This document shows, piece by piece, positions 17,322-27,191 of a stretch of DNA of 32,217 nt. The translations under genes were made by a program, and so were the position numbers. The stretch is from an uncultured beta proteobacterium (GTDB taxonomy: Bacteria > Pseudomonadota > Gammaproteobacteria > Burkholderiales > Burkholderiaceae_C), in contig CAIQBN010000560.1 in the NCBI GenBank assembly GCA_903870065.1, forward strand, positions 1 to 32,217. The letters run 5' to 3'. The notes under the pieces were generated by a model, which saw nothing but the letters and a program-made list of their open reading frames with translations, was not told the DNA's origin and searched no databases. Numbering within the stretch: position 1 is the stretch's first letter; the number at the start of each line of letters is the position of its first letter.

Positions 17322-19370
17322 TTACACAAACTCCACAATCGGCTGATCTACAGTCAGACTCTCGCCCCGGCCGGCAAGCACTTTACCAACTACGCCGTCT
17401 GCCGCAGCAAACAAGACATTTTCCATCTTCATTGCCTCAATAACAGCCACCCGCTCACCGGCCTGGACTTTTTGACCCGGCACAACAGCTACATCGACCA
17501 GCAATCCCGGCATGGGCGACAACACATACCGGCTCATGTCGGGCGGTGCTTTGTGCGGCATCAATGCATGCAACTCGGCCATTCGCGGTGACACTACCAG
17601 TGCATCGACCCGGGTGCCATTGTGTTGCAGGCGCAATGCCAGCGGATTCCTGGGTGTGCCACGCTCAACTTGGGCAGTGAACGCAATATTGTTGACAGTG
17701 CCGGTAATGGCAACGTCATTGATCCTCGAATTGCTGCGAATTTCATAGCTGGTGGCGCCGACGCGCACGCGCGCGGAACCGGTTTCACCGACAAACTCAT
17801 CCACATGCACAGGGGTGTAGGCATGGTTACCGTCTTGCTGCAGCGCCACTACCACATAGTCCTTTCCGGCCTGCACGCTGTAGCCAGGCAATTGACCACT
17901 GATGCCTGCCGCGCGCTCGCGTGATTTGCGGCGCACAAAAGCCGCCAGTGCAAGCAAAAATTGCGGATCATCATGCGGGACATCTTCTGCCGAAAACCCT
18001 TTGCTGTATTGCTCGGCAATGAATCCGGTGTTGAAGTCACCTGAAACAAAGCGCGGATGCGCAAGCAATGCGGCCTGAAACGGAATATTGCTGCTGATTC
18101 CGCGGATGACAAAGCCGTTGAGGGCCTCACGCATCTTCGCAATCGCATCGTTGCGGTCAATACCATGCACGATGAGCTTGGCGATCATGGAATCGTAGAA
18201 CATCGGAATTTCGCCGCCGTCTTGCACCCCTGTATCCACACGCACGCCAAACCAGTCTTGTGTATTGGACTGGAACATGGTCTGCTCGGGCGGTGCAAAA
18301 CGCACTAGGCGACCGGTGGATGGTAAAAAATTGCGAAACGGGTCTTCTGCATTAATACGGCACTCGATAGCCCAGCCGTTGCGTTTGACCTCTGCCTGAC
18401 TCAACGGCAATTTCTCGCCAGCAGCCACCCGAATCATCAGCTCCACAAGGTCCAGGCCGGTGATGCATTCTGTGACCGGATGCTCCACCTGCAAACGGGT
18501 GTTCATCTCCAGAAAGTAGAAACTCTGGTCCTTGCCAACGACAAATTCGACCGTACCGGCCGATTGGTACTTTACGGCCTTGGCCAGCGCCACGGCCTGT
18601 TCACCCATGGCCTTGCGGGTGGCGTCGGAGATGAACGGCGATGGCGCCTCTTCGATCACTTTTTGGTGGCGGCGCTGGATGGAGCACTCACGCTCGTTCA
18701 GGTACAACACATTGCCATGGGCATCGCCAATGAGTTGAATTTCAATGTGACGCGGCTCTTCGACAAACTTTTCAACAAACACGCGGTCATCACCAAAGCT
18801 GTTGCGCGCCTCATTTGTGCAGCTGGTAAAGCCCTCAAAGGCCTCCTTGTCGTTGTAGGCTACGCGCAGACCCTTGCCACCGCCGCCTGCGCTGGCCTTG
18901 ATCATGACCGGGTAACCTATGCCCTTGGCAATTTCGACGGCCTTTTCAGCCGACTCAATGGCACTATTGACCCCCGGGATGCAGTTCACACCAGCCGCAC
19001 CAGCCAGTTTTTTGGACTCGATCTTGTCGCCCATGGCCGCCATGGAGTAGTGCTTGGGACCAATGAAAACAATGCCTTCTTCTTCGACTCGCTTGGCAAA
19101 CTCTGCGTTCTCACTCAAAAAACCATAGCCGGGGTGCAAGGCCTGGGCTCCGGTTTGTTTACAAGCAGCGATGATTTTTTCGCCCACCAGATAACTCTCC
19201 CGGCTGGGGGGGGCGCCAATGTTGACGGCCTCATCGGCCAGCATCACATGGCGGGCGTCCTTGTCGGCTTCAGAATAAACCGCAACTGTCTTGATGCCCA
19301 TCTTGCGGGCTGTGGCAATAACACGGCAAGCGATCTCGCCGCGGTTGGCTATCAGAATTTTAGTAAACAT
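17322..19370 (-). CDS. pccA: Acetyl/propionyl-CoA carboxylase alpha subunit (biotin carboxylase + biotin carrier)
   Basis: This is the 682-residue biotin-containing subunit of a propionyl/acetyl-CoA carboxylase. It has an N-terminal biotin carboxylase (FTKILIANRGEIACRVI, HPGYGFLSEN, the glycine-rich ATP loop KASAGGGGKG, EMNTRLQVEHPVTE) and a C-terminal biotin carrier domain with biotinylated K648 in AMKMEN, 34 residues from the end. The ATG at 19368-19370 is chosen because the canonical N-terminus begins there and AAGGA precedes it; a start 21 codons upstream would run into the pccB stop. It is 32 nt after pccB. Propionyl-CoA is the likely substrate because mutase genes are adjacent. Confidence 0.94.
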   Translation of the reverse strand: MFTKILIANRGEIACRVIATARKMGIKTVAVYSEADKDARHVMLADEAVNIGAPPSRESYLVGEKIIAACKQTGAQALHPGYGFLSENAEFAKRVEEEGIVFIGPKHYSMAAMGDKIESKKLAGAAGVNCIPGVNSAIESAEKAVEIAKGIGYPVMIKASAGGGGKGLRVAYNDKEAFEGFTSCTNEARNSFGDDRVFVEKFVEEPRHIEIQLIGDAHGNVLYLNERECSIQRRHQKVIEEAPSPFISDATRKAMGEQAVALAKAVKYQSAGTVEFVVGKDQSFYFLEMNTRLQVEHPVTECITGLDLVELMIRVAAGEKLPLSQAEVKRNGWAIECRINAEDPFRNFLPSTGRLVRFAPPEQTMFQSNTQDWFGVRVDTGVQDGGEIPMFYDSMIAKLIVHGIDRNDAIAKMREALNGFVIRGISSNIPFQAALLAHPRFVSGDFNTGFIAEQYSKGFSAEDVPHDDPQFLLALAAFVRRKSRERAAGISGQLPGYSVQAGKDYVVVALQQDGNHAYTPVHVDEFVGETGSARVRVGATSYEIRSNSRINDVAITGTVNNIAFTAQVERGTPRNPLALRLQHNGTRVDALVVSPRMAELHALMPHKAPPDMSRYVLSPMPGLLVDVAVVPGQKVQAGERVAVIEAMKMENVLFAAADGVVGKVLAGRGESLTVDQPIVEFV

Positions 19371-19402
19371 GGTGGTGATCCTTTTCTTGTTTTTAGCAAT
19401 GA

Positions 19403-20935
19403 TCAAAGTGGGATATTCCCGTGCTTGCGCCACGGGTTTTCAAGCTTCTTGTCCTTGAGCATGACCAGTGAGCGGCAAATGCGTTTGCGCGTTTCACTGG
19501 GCAAAATCACATCGTCGATAAAACCGCGTGCCCCCGCCACGAACGGGTTGGCAAAGCGGGCTTTGTATTCGGCTTCCTTGGCGGCCAGTTTGGCGGGGTC
19601 GCCCTTGTCTTCGCGGAAGATGATTTCCACCGCACCTTTGGCACCCATCACAGCAATCTCGGCATTCGGCCATGCCAGGTTCACATCGCCACGCAGATGC
19701 TTGGAGGCCATCACGTCGTAGGCGCCGCCGTAGGCCTTGCGGGTGATCACCGTAATTTTTGGCACGGTGCACTCGGCGTACGCGTACAGCAGCTTCGCGC
19801 CATGCTTGATGATGCCGCCGTACTCCTGACTGGTTCCGGGCATGAAACCCGGAACATCCACAAACGTAATGACCGGGATATTGAAGGCATCGCAAAAACG
19901 CACAAAACGTGCTGCTTTAATGGAACTCTTGATATCCAGGCATCCTGCCAGCACCAGGGGTTGATTGGCAACGATGCCGATGGACTGGCCGTCCATGCGG
20001 GCAAAACCGATCAGGATATTCTTGGCGTATTCCGGTTGCAGCTCAAAGAAGTCACCGTCGTCCACGGTCTTGACAATGAGTTCTTTCATGTCATATGGCT
20101 TATTGGGGTTATCTGGAATCAAGGTGTCCAGACTCTTTTCCATCCGGTCAATGGGGTCGCCGCTCTTTCGCACCGGTGCCTTCTCGCGGTTGCTCAAAGG
20201 CAGGTAGTTGTAAAGCCGGCGCAGCATCAAGAGCGCTTCCACATCGTTCTCAAACGCCAAATCGGCTACGCCGCTCTTGGTCGTGTGGGTGACAGCGCCG
20301 CCCAGTTCCTCAGCGGTCACTTCCTCATGCGTCACGGTCTTGACCACTTCGGGGCCGGTGACAAACATGTAGGAACTGTCCTTGACCATGAAGATAAAGT
20401 CGGTCATGGCTGGGCTGTAAACTGCTCCACCCGCCGACGGGCCCATGATCATGCTGATCTGCGGGATCACGCCGCTGGCCATCACGTTGCGCTGGAACAC
20501 GTCGGCATAACCGCCCAGCGATGCGACGCCTTCCTGAATGCGCGCACCGCCCGAGTCATTCAGGCCGATGACGGGTGCACCAACCTTCATGGCCTGGTCC
20601 ATGATCTTGCAAATTTTTTCTGCATGTGCCTCGCTCAGCGCGCCGCCAAACACCGTGAAGTCCTGGCTGAATACAAAGACCAGACGACCGTTGATCATGC
20701 CGTAGCCGGTGACCACGCCGTCACCAGGAATTTTTTGATCCGCCATGCCGAAATCGACACATCGGTGCTCGACAAACATGTCCCACTCTTCAAACGTCCC
20801 TTCATCTAAAAGCAACTCCAGTCGCTCGCGGGCGGTGAGCTTGCCCTTTTTGTGCTGGGAGTCGATGCGCTTTTGGCCGCCACCCAGGCGTGCAAGTTCG
20901 CGCTTGGCTTCAAGTTGTTCCAGGATGTCGTGCAT
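19403..20935 (-). CDS. pccB: Propionyl-CoA carboxylase beta subunit (carboxyltransferase)
   Basis: This is the 510-residue carboxyltransferase subunit that moves CO2 from biotin to propionyl-CoA to form methylmalonyl-CoA. N-terminal features are [21 protein letters not shown] and [22 protein letters not shown], and the C-terminal half has the second oxyanion-hole region [31 protein letters not shown] (three consecutive segments) and [12 protein letters not shown]. The ATG follows AGAAGGAAAAC. It precedes pccA and follows meaB in one minus-strand operon. Confidence 0.95.
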   Translation of the reverse strand: MHDILEQLEAKRELARLGGGQKRIDSQHKKGKLTARERLELLLDEGTFEEWDMFVEHRCVDFGMADQKIPGDGVVTGYGMINGRLVFVFSQDFTVFGGALSEAHAEKICKIMDQAMKVGAPVIGLNDSGGARIQEGVASLGGYADVFQRNVMASGVIPQISMIMGPSAGGAVYSPAMTDFIFMVKDSSYMFVTGPEVVKTVTHEEVTAEELGGAVTHTTKSGVADLAFENDVEALLMLRRLYNYLPLSNREKAPVRKSGDPIDRMEKSLDTLIPDNPNKPYDMKELIVKTVDDGDFFELQPEYAKNILIGFARMDGQSIGIVANQPLVLAGCLDIKSSIKAARFVRFCDAFNIPVITFVDVPGFMPGTSQEYGGIIKHGAKLLYAYAECTVPKITVITRKAYGGAYDVMASKHLRGDVNLAWPNAEIAVMGAKGAVEIIFREDKGDPAKLAAKEAEYKARFANPFVAGARGFIDDVILPSETRKRICRSLVMLKDKKLENPWRKHGNIPL

Positions 20936-20973
20936 GTTTTCCTTCTTTCGGATGTTCTGGGTTGGACTTCAAT

Positions 20974-20992
20974 TGCTATAAAAAACGTAGCG
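20974..20992. repeat. 19-bp hairpin repeat, copy 3 (between meaB and pccB)
   Basis: TGCTATAAAAAACGTAGCG has the same length and arms as the other copies with one changed terminal base. It fills the short gap between the meaB stop (20995) and the pccB ribosome site, so its RNA hairpin lies inside the operon transcript. Confidence 0.6.
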
Positions 20993-20994
20993 TA

Positions 20995-22050
20995 CTAAAC
21001 AGTATTTTCGAGGGCTGCAAGCAGATTTCTGGCTGCAGTTGAAGCGGCCAGCTGGCCCGCCTCCACGGCACGGGTCATCTCGGGAAGGCTGGCGCGCACC
21101 GCCGGGTTTTGGCGAAAGCTCTGCTTCAGTCCGGCGTCGATACGCTCCCACATCCAGGCCAGTGCCTGGTGGCGCCGACGCTCTGCCAGCTTCCCGTTTG
21201 CCTGTCCCAATGCCTGAAACTCAGTCACCGCCGACCAAAAACTGTCAACGCCCGTGCCATTCAAGGCGCTGATCTGAATTACTTTGGGGTGCCAGAAATT
21301 TCCGGCCTGTGCATGGGCGTGCTGTTCGGGGCTGCCATGCATGCCAAGGAGGCGCAAGCTGGACGTGATCTGAGCGCGCGCACGGGTTGCCGCATCGGGG
21401 TCAATATCGGCCTTGTTGATAACCACCAGATCGGCCAACTCCATGACCCCCTTCTTGATGGCTTGCAGATCGTCACCCGCATTGGGTAGCTGCAGCAACA
21501 CAAACATATCGGTCATGCCGTGCACGGCAGTCTCGGACTGCCCGACTCCAACCGTTTCCACAATCACAATGTCATAACCTGCAGCCTCGCACACCAGCAT
21601 GGCCTCACGGGTTTTCTCGGCCACACCACCCAACGTGCCGCTGCTCGGGCTGGGGCGAATATAGGCCTCATTACGTACTGAGAGCTGCTCCATACGGGTC
21701 TTGTCACCGAGGATAGAGCCGCCCGAGACCGAGCTAGACGGATCAATGGTCAGCACCGCAACCCGATGGCCCTGCCCAATCAGGTACAAACCCAGGGTCT
21801 CAATAAATGTGGATTTGCCCACGCCGGGCACACCGCTGATGCCCAGGCGCAGTGACTTTCCAGTGTGCGGCTGTAAAGCAGTGAGCAGTTCATCGGCCTG
21901 CACGCGGTGGTCGGCACGGGTGGACTCCAGCAAGGTGATGGCTTTGGCAATCGCGCGGCGCTGCACTAATCCGGAACTGTCGGTGATGGAGGTTGCAGAC
22001 ACAGAGGGTCGCTCCTTGGTGCCTGGCGCATGGTGTGTCACCATTGTCAT
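20995..22050 (-). CDS. meaB: Methylmalonyl-CoA mutase-associated GTPase MeaB
   Basis: MeaB (ArgK/MMAA family) is a G3E GTPase that gates B12 loading and protects methylmalonyl-CoA mutase from inactivation. The product is 351 residues with Walker A GVPGVGKST (73-81), LTIDPSSSVSGGSILGDKTRM, the switch segment ETVGVGQSE and the guanine-specificity motif NKAD. The ATG has AGGA five bases upstream; a second ATG two codons later is possible. It lies 32 nt downstream of the mutase and upstream of pccB, in the same operon. Confidence 0.95.
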   Translation of the reverse strand: MTMVTHHAPGTKERPSVSATSITDSSGLVQRRAIAKAITLLESTRADHRVQADELLTALQPHTGKSLRLGISGVPGVGKSTFIETLGLYLIGQGHRVAVLTIDPSSSVSGGSILGDKTRMEQLSVRNEAYIRPSPSSGTLGGVAEKTREAMLVCEAAGYDIVIVETVGVGQSETAVHGMTDMFVLLQLPNAGDDLQAIKKGVMELADLVVINKADIDPDAATRARAQITSSLRLLGMHGSPEQHAHAQAGNFWHPKVIQISALNGTGVDSFWSAVTEFQALGQANGKLAERRRHQALAWMWERIDAGLKQSFRQNPAVRASLPEMTRAVEAGQLAASTAARNLLAALENTV

Positions 22051-22082
22051 GGACGTCCTGAACTCGGAACCGCGACGTTCGC

Positions 22083-24254
22083 TCAGGCCAGGGCCGTTTT
22101 GATTTGTTCAAGCACTTCGCGGGCAGATACAGGAATCGGCGTGCCCGGGCCAAATATGCCCTTGACACCAGCTGCGTACAAGAAGTCGTAGTCCTGGCGC
22201 GGAATGACGCCGCCCACAAATACCACAATATCGTCCGCGCCTTGCTTCTTCAGTTCGGCAATGATGGCAGGCACCAGGGTCTTGTGGCCTGCGGCCAGGG
22301 TCGAGACGCCCACGGCGTGCACATCGTTTTCAATGGCTTGTCGGGCGCATTCCTCGGGCGTCTGGAAAAGTGGGCCCATGTCCACATCAAAGCCAAGATC
22401 GGCAAAGGCCGTGGCCACCACCTTGGCACCGCGGTCATGGCCGTCTTGGCCTAGCTTGCTGATCATCACACGCGGACGGCGGCCTTGCGCTTCAGCGAAG
22501 GCAGCAATGTCTTTCTTGAGCTGGTTCCAGTATTCCATGGTGTCTCCTTGCGCAGAGTCGTAGGCGGCGGCATACACGCCGCTGACCTTTTGCGTGTCCG
22601 CACGGTGGCGGCCAAAGGCTTTTTCCATGGCGTCCGACACTTCACCCACGGTCGCGCGCAGGCGGATCGCTTTGATGGACAGGTCCAGCAGGTTGCCTGA
22701 GTTGCTCTCTGCTGCGGAAGTAATAGCAGCCAACGCAGCATTGACGAGGGCTGAGTCACGTTTTTGCTTAATGCCATTCAGCCGCGCGATTTGCGAATCG
22801 CGCACCGCCACGTTGTCGATGTCGCGTGCCTCAATCACGTCCTCGGTCTTGAGTTTGTATTTGTTGACGCCGACGATGACGTCCTGGCCGCTGTCGATGC
22901 GGGCTTGCTTGTCGGCCGCGGCGGCCTCGATCTTGAGCTTGGCCCAGCCGCTGTCCACGGCCTTGACCATGCCGCCCATGGCTTCCACTTCTTCAATGAT
23001 GGCCCAGGCGGCGTCAGCCATGTCCTGCGTCAGTTTTTCCATCATGTACGAGCCGGCCCAGGGGTCGATCACATTGGTGATGTGGGTCTCTTCCTGGATG
23101 ATGAGCTGGGTATTGCGGGCGATGCGCGAGCTGAATTCGGTTGGAAGTGCAATCGCTTCGTCAAAGCTGTTGGTGTGCAGACTCTGGGTGCCGCCAAACA
23201 CTGCCGCCATGGCCTCAATCGTGGTGCGCACCACATTGTTGTAGGGGTCCTGCTCAGTCAGGCTCCACCCGGAAGTCTGGCAGTGGGTGCGCAGCATCAG
23301 ACTCTTGGGGTTCTTGGCGTCAAAGCCCTTCATTATGCGGCACCAGAGCAGGCGCGCGGCGCGCATCTTGGCTACTTCCAAATAGAAGTTCATGCCGATG
23401 GCCCAGAAGAATGACAAGCGCCCAGCGAATTCATCCACGTCCATGCCCTTGGCAATCGCAGTCTTCACGTACTCCTTGCCGTCCGCCAAGGTGAAGGCGA
23501 GTTCCAGCGCCTGGTTGGCACCGGCTTCCTGCATGTGGTAACCCGAAATTGAGATCGAGTTGAACTTCGGCATGTTCTTGGCCGTGTATTCGATGATGTC
23601 GCCAATGATGCGCATGCTAGGCGCCGGCGGGTAGATATAGGTGTTGCGCACCATGAACTCTTTCAGAATGTCGTTCTGAATCGTCCCCGAGAGTTTGTCT
23701 TGGCTCACACCCTGTTCTTCGGCCGCCACAACGTAGCCAGCCAAGACCGGCAGCACCGCGCCATTCATGGTCATGGAGACTGACACCTTGTCCAGCGGGA
23801 TCTGGTCGAACAGGATCTTCATGTCCTCGACCGAGTCAATCGCCACACCAGCCTTGCCGACGTCGCCCGTCACACGTGGGTGATCGGAGTCATAACCACG
23901 GTGGGTGGCCAGATCAAACGCAACCGACACGCCCTGACCACCGGCGGCCAGCGCCTTGCGGTAGAAGGCGTTGGACTCTTCAGCGGTGGAAAACCCTGCG
24001 TACTGGCGAATGGTCCAGGGGCGCACCGCGTACATCGTCGCCTGTGGCCCGCGCAGATATGGCTCAAAACCCGGCAGCGTGTTGGTATGCGCCAGGTTGG
24101 CCGTGTCTTCAGCGGTGTAGAGGGGTTTGACGGCAATACCGTCGGGCGTGATCCAGTTCAGCGCGTCCACGTTGCCGCCGGGTGCAGACTTGGCGGCGGC
24201 CTTGGCCCAGGCTTCCAGGTTGGCGGCTTTGAATTCAGTGTTCTTGTCTGTCAT
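22083..24254 (-). CDS. scpA: Methylmalonyl-CoA mutase (single-chain, B12-dependent)
   Basis: This 723-residue enzyme rearranges (R)-methylmalonyl-CoA to succinyl-CoA with adenosylcobalamin. The N-terminal TIM-barrel domain has [38 protein letters not shown] and [19 protein letters not shown]. The C-terminal B12 domain has the DxHxxG motif in [10 protein letters not shown] with cobalt ligand H606. It is one chain of full length, unlike heterodimeric mutases. It is the promoter-proximal gene of the propionyl-CoA operon and is divergent from a GntR regulator. The linker near 22710-22728 contains a possible degenerate hairpin repeat. Confidence 0.96.
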   Translation of the reverse strand: MTDKNTEFKAANLEAWAKAAAKSAPGGNVDALNWITPDGIAVKPLYTAEDTANLAHTNTLPGFEPYLRGPQATMYAVRPWTIRQYAGFSTAEESNAFYRKALAAGGQGVSVAFDLATHRGYDSDHPRVTGDVGKAGVAIDSVEDMKILFDQIPLDKVSVSMTMNGAVLPVLAGYVVAAEEQGVSQDKLSGTIQNDILKEFMVRNTYIYPPAPSMRIIGDIIEYTAKNMPKFNSISISGYHMQEAGANQALELAFTLADGKEYVKTAIAKGMDVDEFAGRLSFFWAIGMNFYLEVAKMRAARLLWCRIMKGFDAKNPKSLMLRTHCQTSGWSLTEQDPYNNVVRTTIEAMAAVFGGTQSLHTNSFDEAIALPTEFSSRIARNTQLIIQEETHITNVIDPWAGSYMMEKLTQDMADAAWAIIEEVEAMGGMVKAVDSGWAKLKIEAAAADKQARIDSGQDVIVGVNKYKLKTEDVIEARDIDNVAVRDSQIARLNGIKQKRDSALVNAALAAITSAAESNSGNLLDLSIKAIRLRATVGEVSDAMEKAFGRHRADTQKVSGVYAAAYDSAQGDTMEYWNQLKKDIAAFAEAQGRRPRVMISKLGQDGHDRGAKVVATAFADLGFDVDMGPLFQTPEECARQAIENDVHAVGVSTLAAGHKTLVPAIIAELKKQGADDIVVFVGGVIPRQDYDFLYAAGVKGIFGPGTPIPVSAREVLEQIKTALA
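22710..22728. repeat. Possible degenerate hairpin repeat, copy 5 (inside scpA)
   Basis: On the minus strand TGCTATTACTTCCGCAGCA has the family's 19-base length and one arm mismatch. It encodes part of the linker between the catalytic and B12 domains. The match may be chance. Confidence 0.3.
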
Positions 24255-24390
24255 GGCAGGGTCCTGTTTGGCCTAAATGGTGACCGTTTTTGTCTCGATC
24301 GTCGAGTCTTAGTGGTCTTTTAGTTTACATTATTCATAATTATTGATTCAAAATATTCTTTGCAGCTTACAGCGCCTCCACGATTTCAAG
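24255..24390. promoter_or_regulatory. Divergent promoter region between scpA and the GntR regulator
   Basis: This 136-bp gap separates divergent genes. It contains two inverted repeats: CTCGA-TCG-TCGAG at 24294-24306 and ATTAT-TC-ATAAT at 24329-24340, the second in an AT-rich stretch (24320-24360) where promoters are likely. TTTACA at 24324-24329 is a possible -35 for the regulator. Either palindrome could be the GntR operator. No B12-riboswitch signature was seen. Confidence 0.4.
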
Positions 24391-25071
24391 ATGAGCCCCA
24401 AGCCCGACCATTCGACTGACCTGCGAGGTGGCAAGTCGCTATCGCACAAAGCCCTGTATGTGGAAGTAGCCGAATTGCTGCGTCAGCGCATTTTCAAGCG
24501 CGAACTCGAGCCTGGAAGCTGGATAGACGAGCTGCGCATTGCCGATGAATACGGCATCAGTCGCACACCCCTGCGCGAAGCCCTCAAGGTACTCGCAGCC
24601 GAAGGCCTGGTGACGATGAAGGTGCGCCGTGGTGCCTATGTGACCGAAGTGTCAGCCAACGACCTGGCCGACGTTTACCACTTGTTAAGCCTGCTCGAAA
24701 GCGATGCCGCCGGCGTCGTAGCCACCAGGGCGACAGACGCCGAACTGGCCGAGCTACAGGCTCTGCACACCGAACTGGAGGCTGCTGCCCTGCCGGGCAC
24801 CACCAATGCCGACGCATTCTTTGCCGTGAACGAGCGCTTTCATATGCGCCTCTTGGAAATTGCCAACAACCGCTGGCGCGACCAGATGGTGGCTGACCTG
24901 CGCAAAGTCATGAAGCTCAACCGCCACAATTCGCTGCTCAAGACGGGACGCATCGCAGAGTCGCTGGTGGAACACCGCTCCATTCTCCATGCACTGCTGG
25001 CACGGGATGCCAGGGCCACGGTGCTGCGTATGCAAGAACACTTTGCCAATGGACTAGAGGCCGCAGCCTGA
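24391..25071 (+). CDS. GntR-family regulator with FCD domain
   Basis: This 226-residue regulator has an N-terminal winged helix-turn-helix (ELRIADEYGISRTPLREALK, then GLVTMKVRRGAYV) and a helical C-terminal FCD effector domain that typically binds a small carboxylate and a metal. The ATG at 24391 is preferred because the N-terminus SPKPDHSTD precedes the DNA-binding domain by a normal distance; a TTG at 24343 would lie in the AT-rich promoter. It is divergent from scpA, so control of the propionyl-CoA operon by a pathway intermediate is a reasonable inference. Confidence 0.88.
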   Translation: MSPKPDHSTDLRGGKSLSHKALYVEVAELLRQRIFKRELEPGSWIDELRIADEYGISRTPLREALKVLAAEGLVTMKVRRGAYVTEVSANDLADVYHLLSLLESDAAGVVATRATDAELAELQALHTELEAAALPGTTNADAFFAVNERFHMRLLEIANNRWRDQMVADLRKVMKLNRHNSLLKTGRIAESLVEHRSILHALLARDARATVLRMQEHFANGLEAAA

Positions 25072-25168
25072 TTTCCATTGCCTGCTGTCTGCAGCTATCA
25101 CAAACATCTATGATCACAGGAATTAGACACGCTAACGCCCAATTCGCACCCGTCATGCGCCAAGAAAA

Positions 25169-25187
25169 TGCTACTACTCCTATAGCA
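25169..25187. repeat. 19-bp hairpin repeat, copy 4 (intergenic)
   Basis: TGCTACTACTCCTATAGCA lies between the convergent GntR and EamA genes. Arms TGCTA/TAGCA and length match the other copies; the right flank TCGAACGC resembles TCTAAACGC after the copy at 10605. Confidence 0.6.
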
Positions 25188-25228
25188 TCGAACGCATATT
25201 CCACGAGGCTTATTGGAACTTTTTCACA

Positions 25229-26164
25229 TCAGGGTTTGGACACAAGATAGACCCCAGGCAAGATTAACGCAGCACCCGCCAGATGGTGCCACCCCAGAGG
25301 CTCGCCGAGCACGCTCCAGGCTGCCAAGGCCGCATAAAGCGGCCCAAGATACAGCGTTACGGCGACGCGGCTGGCACCAAGTATCTTTTGCGCCCATCCG
25401 TAAATCCAATACGCCGCCAACCCCGGCGCCAGAGCCGCTGTAACAACCAAACCCGTTGCTGTCCATGACCAATCTGGGGTTCTGGATTGCAGCATCTCCC
25501 ACGCCGCACAGGGCAGCAGCACCGCCACGCCACCGGCGCAAATGACCGCTAGGCGCGCGGTCGACCCCAGCGGGCTGGGCCAAAGCTTCTGCAGTAACGC
25601 ATACAAAGCCCATGCCACCATGGCAGCCACAATCCACGCGTCGCCGGTTACCCACTGCACCTGGTTCAACGCCATCCATTGACCTTTAACGATGACGTGC
25701 ACCACCCCGGACAGGGCAATCACCACCCCCACAGCCTGCAGCAAGCGAAAACGCTCGCCCAATAACACCACGGCTCCCAAAGCAATCAGCACGGGTGAGG
25801 CGGAGTAAATCAGCGAAATATTCATGGCGGCCGTAGTCTTGGCGCCCACGTACACCCAGGCCCCACAAACCAACATGCCGCAAAAGCCCAGCACCACGTA
25901 CTGGTACCAAACAACTGCAATGGTGCGTCGCTGCGCCCAAAGCTCCTGGCGCGCCGCCACGGCGAGCAGCCCGCCAGCCAAAGCCCATCGCCCCAACGCC
26001 AGAGAGTAGGGCTCCACCACGCCGGGTGCTCGCCTGGCCACGATGTAATTCACAGCCCACAACGCTGGCACGCCCCAAATGGCAAATCGCGCCAGCCGCT
26101 CACGGCGCTCGTGCTGCGCAGAAGCCAACGAAACTTTGTCAAGCTGCTGCAAACGTGCCCCCAT
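25229..26164 (-). CDS. EamA/DMT-family inner-membrane transporter
   Basis: This is a drug/metabolite-transporter-superfamily permease with about ten hydrophobic segments in two EamA repeats; the first begins at FAIWGVPALWAVNYIVARR and the second after the VHVIVKGQW region. The substrate is unknown; relatives export amino acids or other metabolites. The frame is open further upstream into dusA, so the start is uncertain: ATG at 26162-26164 is chosen, giving 311 residues and about 30 before the first helix. ATG at 26183-26185 is an alternative, and neither has a good ribosome site. The 5' end overlaps the 3' end of dusA, suggesting coupling. Confidence 0.8.
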   Translation of the reverse strand: MGARLQQLDKVSLASAQHERRERLARFAIWGVPALWAVNYIVARRAPGVVEPYSLALGRWALAGGLLAVAARQELWAQRRTIAVVWYQYVVLGFCGMLVCGAWVYVGAKTTAAMNISLIYSASPVLIALGAVVLLGERFRLLQAVGVVIALSGVVHVIVKGQWMALNQVQWVTGDAWIVAAMVAWALYALLQKLWPSPLGSTARLAVICAGGVAVLLPCAAWEMLQSRTPDWSWTATGLVVTAALAPGLAAYWIYGWAQKILGASRVAVTLYLGPLYAALAAWSVLGEPLGWHHLAGAALILPGVYLVSKP

Positions 26165-27179
26165 GCGATTGCGCAAGGACCTCATATGCCGACAGGCTCT
26201 TGAGTCGGTGGTCACTCCACACCTGACGCCAACGGCGAGCTCCGGGCAGCCCGTGGCGCAGGCCCAGCATGTGGCGTGCAATGGCACTCCACGGCGTGCC
26301 GTGTAGCGCTGACTCGCGGGACATATAGTCCACCATCTGCAGCTCGACCGATTCGCGGGTCAGAGCGGATGCGCACTCACCATAAAAAGTCGCGTCCCAA
26401 TCACACATCAACCATGGGTTGTGGTATGCCTCGCGCCCCACCATCACGCCATCCACTGACAAAAGTTGTTCAGTAATCTGCTCGTTGGTGGTAATGCCAC
26501 CGTTGATGGCGATGCTAAGTTGCGGAAAATCACGTTTGAGCTGATGCACCAACCCATAACGCAATGGCGGCAGTTCGCGGTTTTCTTTCGGACTCAGGCC
26601 CTTGAGCCAGGCATTGCGTGCATGCACAATAAACACCCTGCAGCCCGCCTCGCTGACTATGCCGACAAAGTCACGGACAAAGGCATAACTCTCCGACTTG
26701 TCGATCCCAATGCGGTGCTTGACCGTTACCGGAATATGCACCACGTCGACCATGGCCTTGACACAATCCGCCACCAGCTTGGGCTCGGCCATCAGACAGG
26801 CACCAAAGGCTCCGCGCTGCACCCTCTCGCTCGGGCAACCGCAGTTGAGGTTGATTTCGTCATAGCCCCAGTCCTGACCAAGGCGGGCGCAATGTGTCAG
26901 GTCTGCTACATCACTGCCACCCAGTTGCAGAGCAACCGGGTGTTCATCTGCGCTGTAGCGTAAGTGGCGCTCTACATCACCATGAATCAGAGCTCCAGTG
27001 GTCACCATTTCGGTGTAAAGCAAGGCTTTTCGACTCAGCAAACGGTGGAAATAGCGGCAATGCCGGTCGGTCCAATCCATCATCGGCGCGACAGATAACC
27101 GCCACGCCGTTGATTCATAACGTTTTTCTTTAAAATCAACAGCTTGCGACTGCTTTTCTATTGTCTCGTTTCCTGTCAT
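26139..27179 (-). CDS. dusA: tRNA-dihydrouridine(20/20a) synthase DusA (5' end remodelled by island)
   Basis: DusA is an FMN enzyme that reduces uridine 20/20a in tRNA D-loops. The product is 346 residues. SVAPMMDWTDRHCRYF (29-44), LLYTEMVTTGA, PVALQLGGSD, the catalytic cysteine C115 in NLNCGCPSERVQRG, VKHRIGID and INGGI are all present. Conservation begins at about W26; residues 1-25 (with TIEKQSQAVDFKEKRYES) are unlike the core and probably come from the inserted element, which would then supply the start codon and promoter. The gene is otherwise intact and overlaps the downstream transporter. Confidence 0.93.
   Translation of the reverse strand: MTGNETIEKQSQAVDFKEKRYESTAWRLSVAPMMDWTDRHCRYFHRLLSRKALLYTEMVTTGALIHGDVERHLRYSADEHPVALQLGGSDVADLTHCARLGQDWGYDEINLNCGCPSERVQRGAFGACLMAEPKLVADCVKAMVDVVHIPVTVKHRIGIDKSESYAFVRDFVGIVSEAGCRVFIVHARNAWLKGLSPKENRELPPLRYGLVHQLKRDFPQLSIAINGGITTNEQITEQLLSVDGVMVGREAYHNPWLMCDWDATFYGECASALTRESVELQMVDYMSRESALHGTPWSAIARHMLGLRHGLPGARRWRQVWSDHRLKSLSAYEVLAQSHGGTFAAA
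27070..27110. other. Presumed attachment site (island end) in the 5' part of dusA
   Basis: Integrases of the dusA-associated family recombine within the conserved 5' end of dusA. Here that segment encodes AWRLSVAPMMDW (residues 25-36, about 27072-27107). One junction must lie in or near it. Exact core borders cannot be set because the other end is outside the window. Confidence 0.5.
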
Positions 27180-27191
27180 TTACGCTTATTT

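Noticed and set aside
18480-19721. 413-codon plus-strand open frame
   Set aside because: Antisense to pccA and pccB, whose motifs are complete; no ribosome site or family match.
19697-20809. 370-codon plus-strand open frame
   Set aside because: Antisense to pccB; a composition effect.
24255-24390. B12 riboswitch upstream of scpA
   Set aside because: The gap is too short and shows no B12-box-like sequence or suitable fold.
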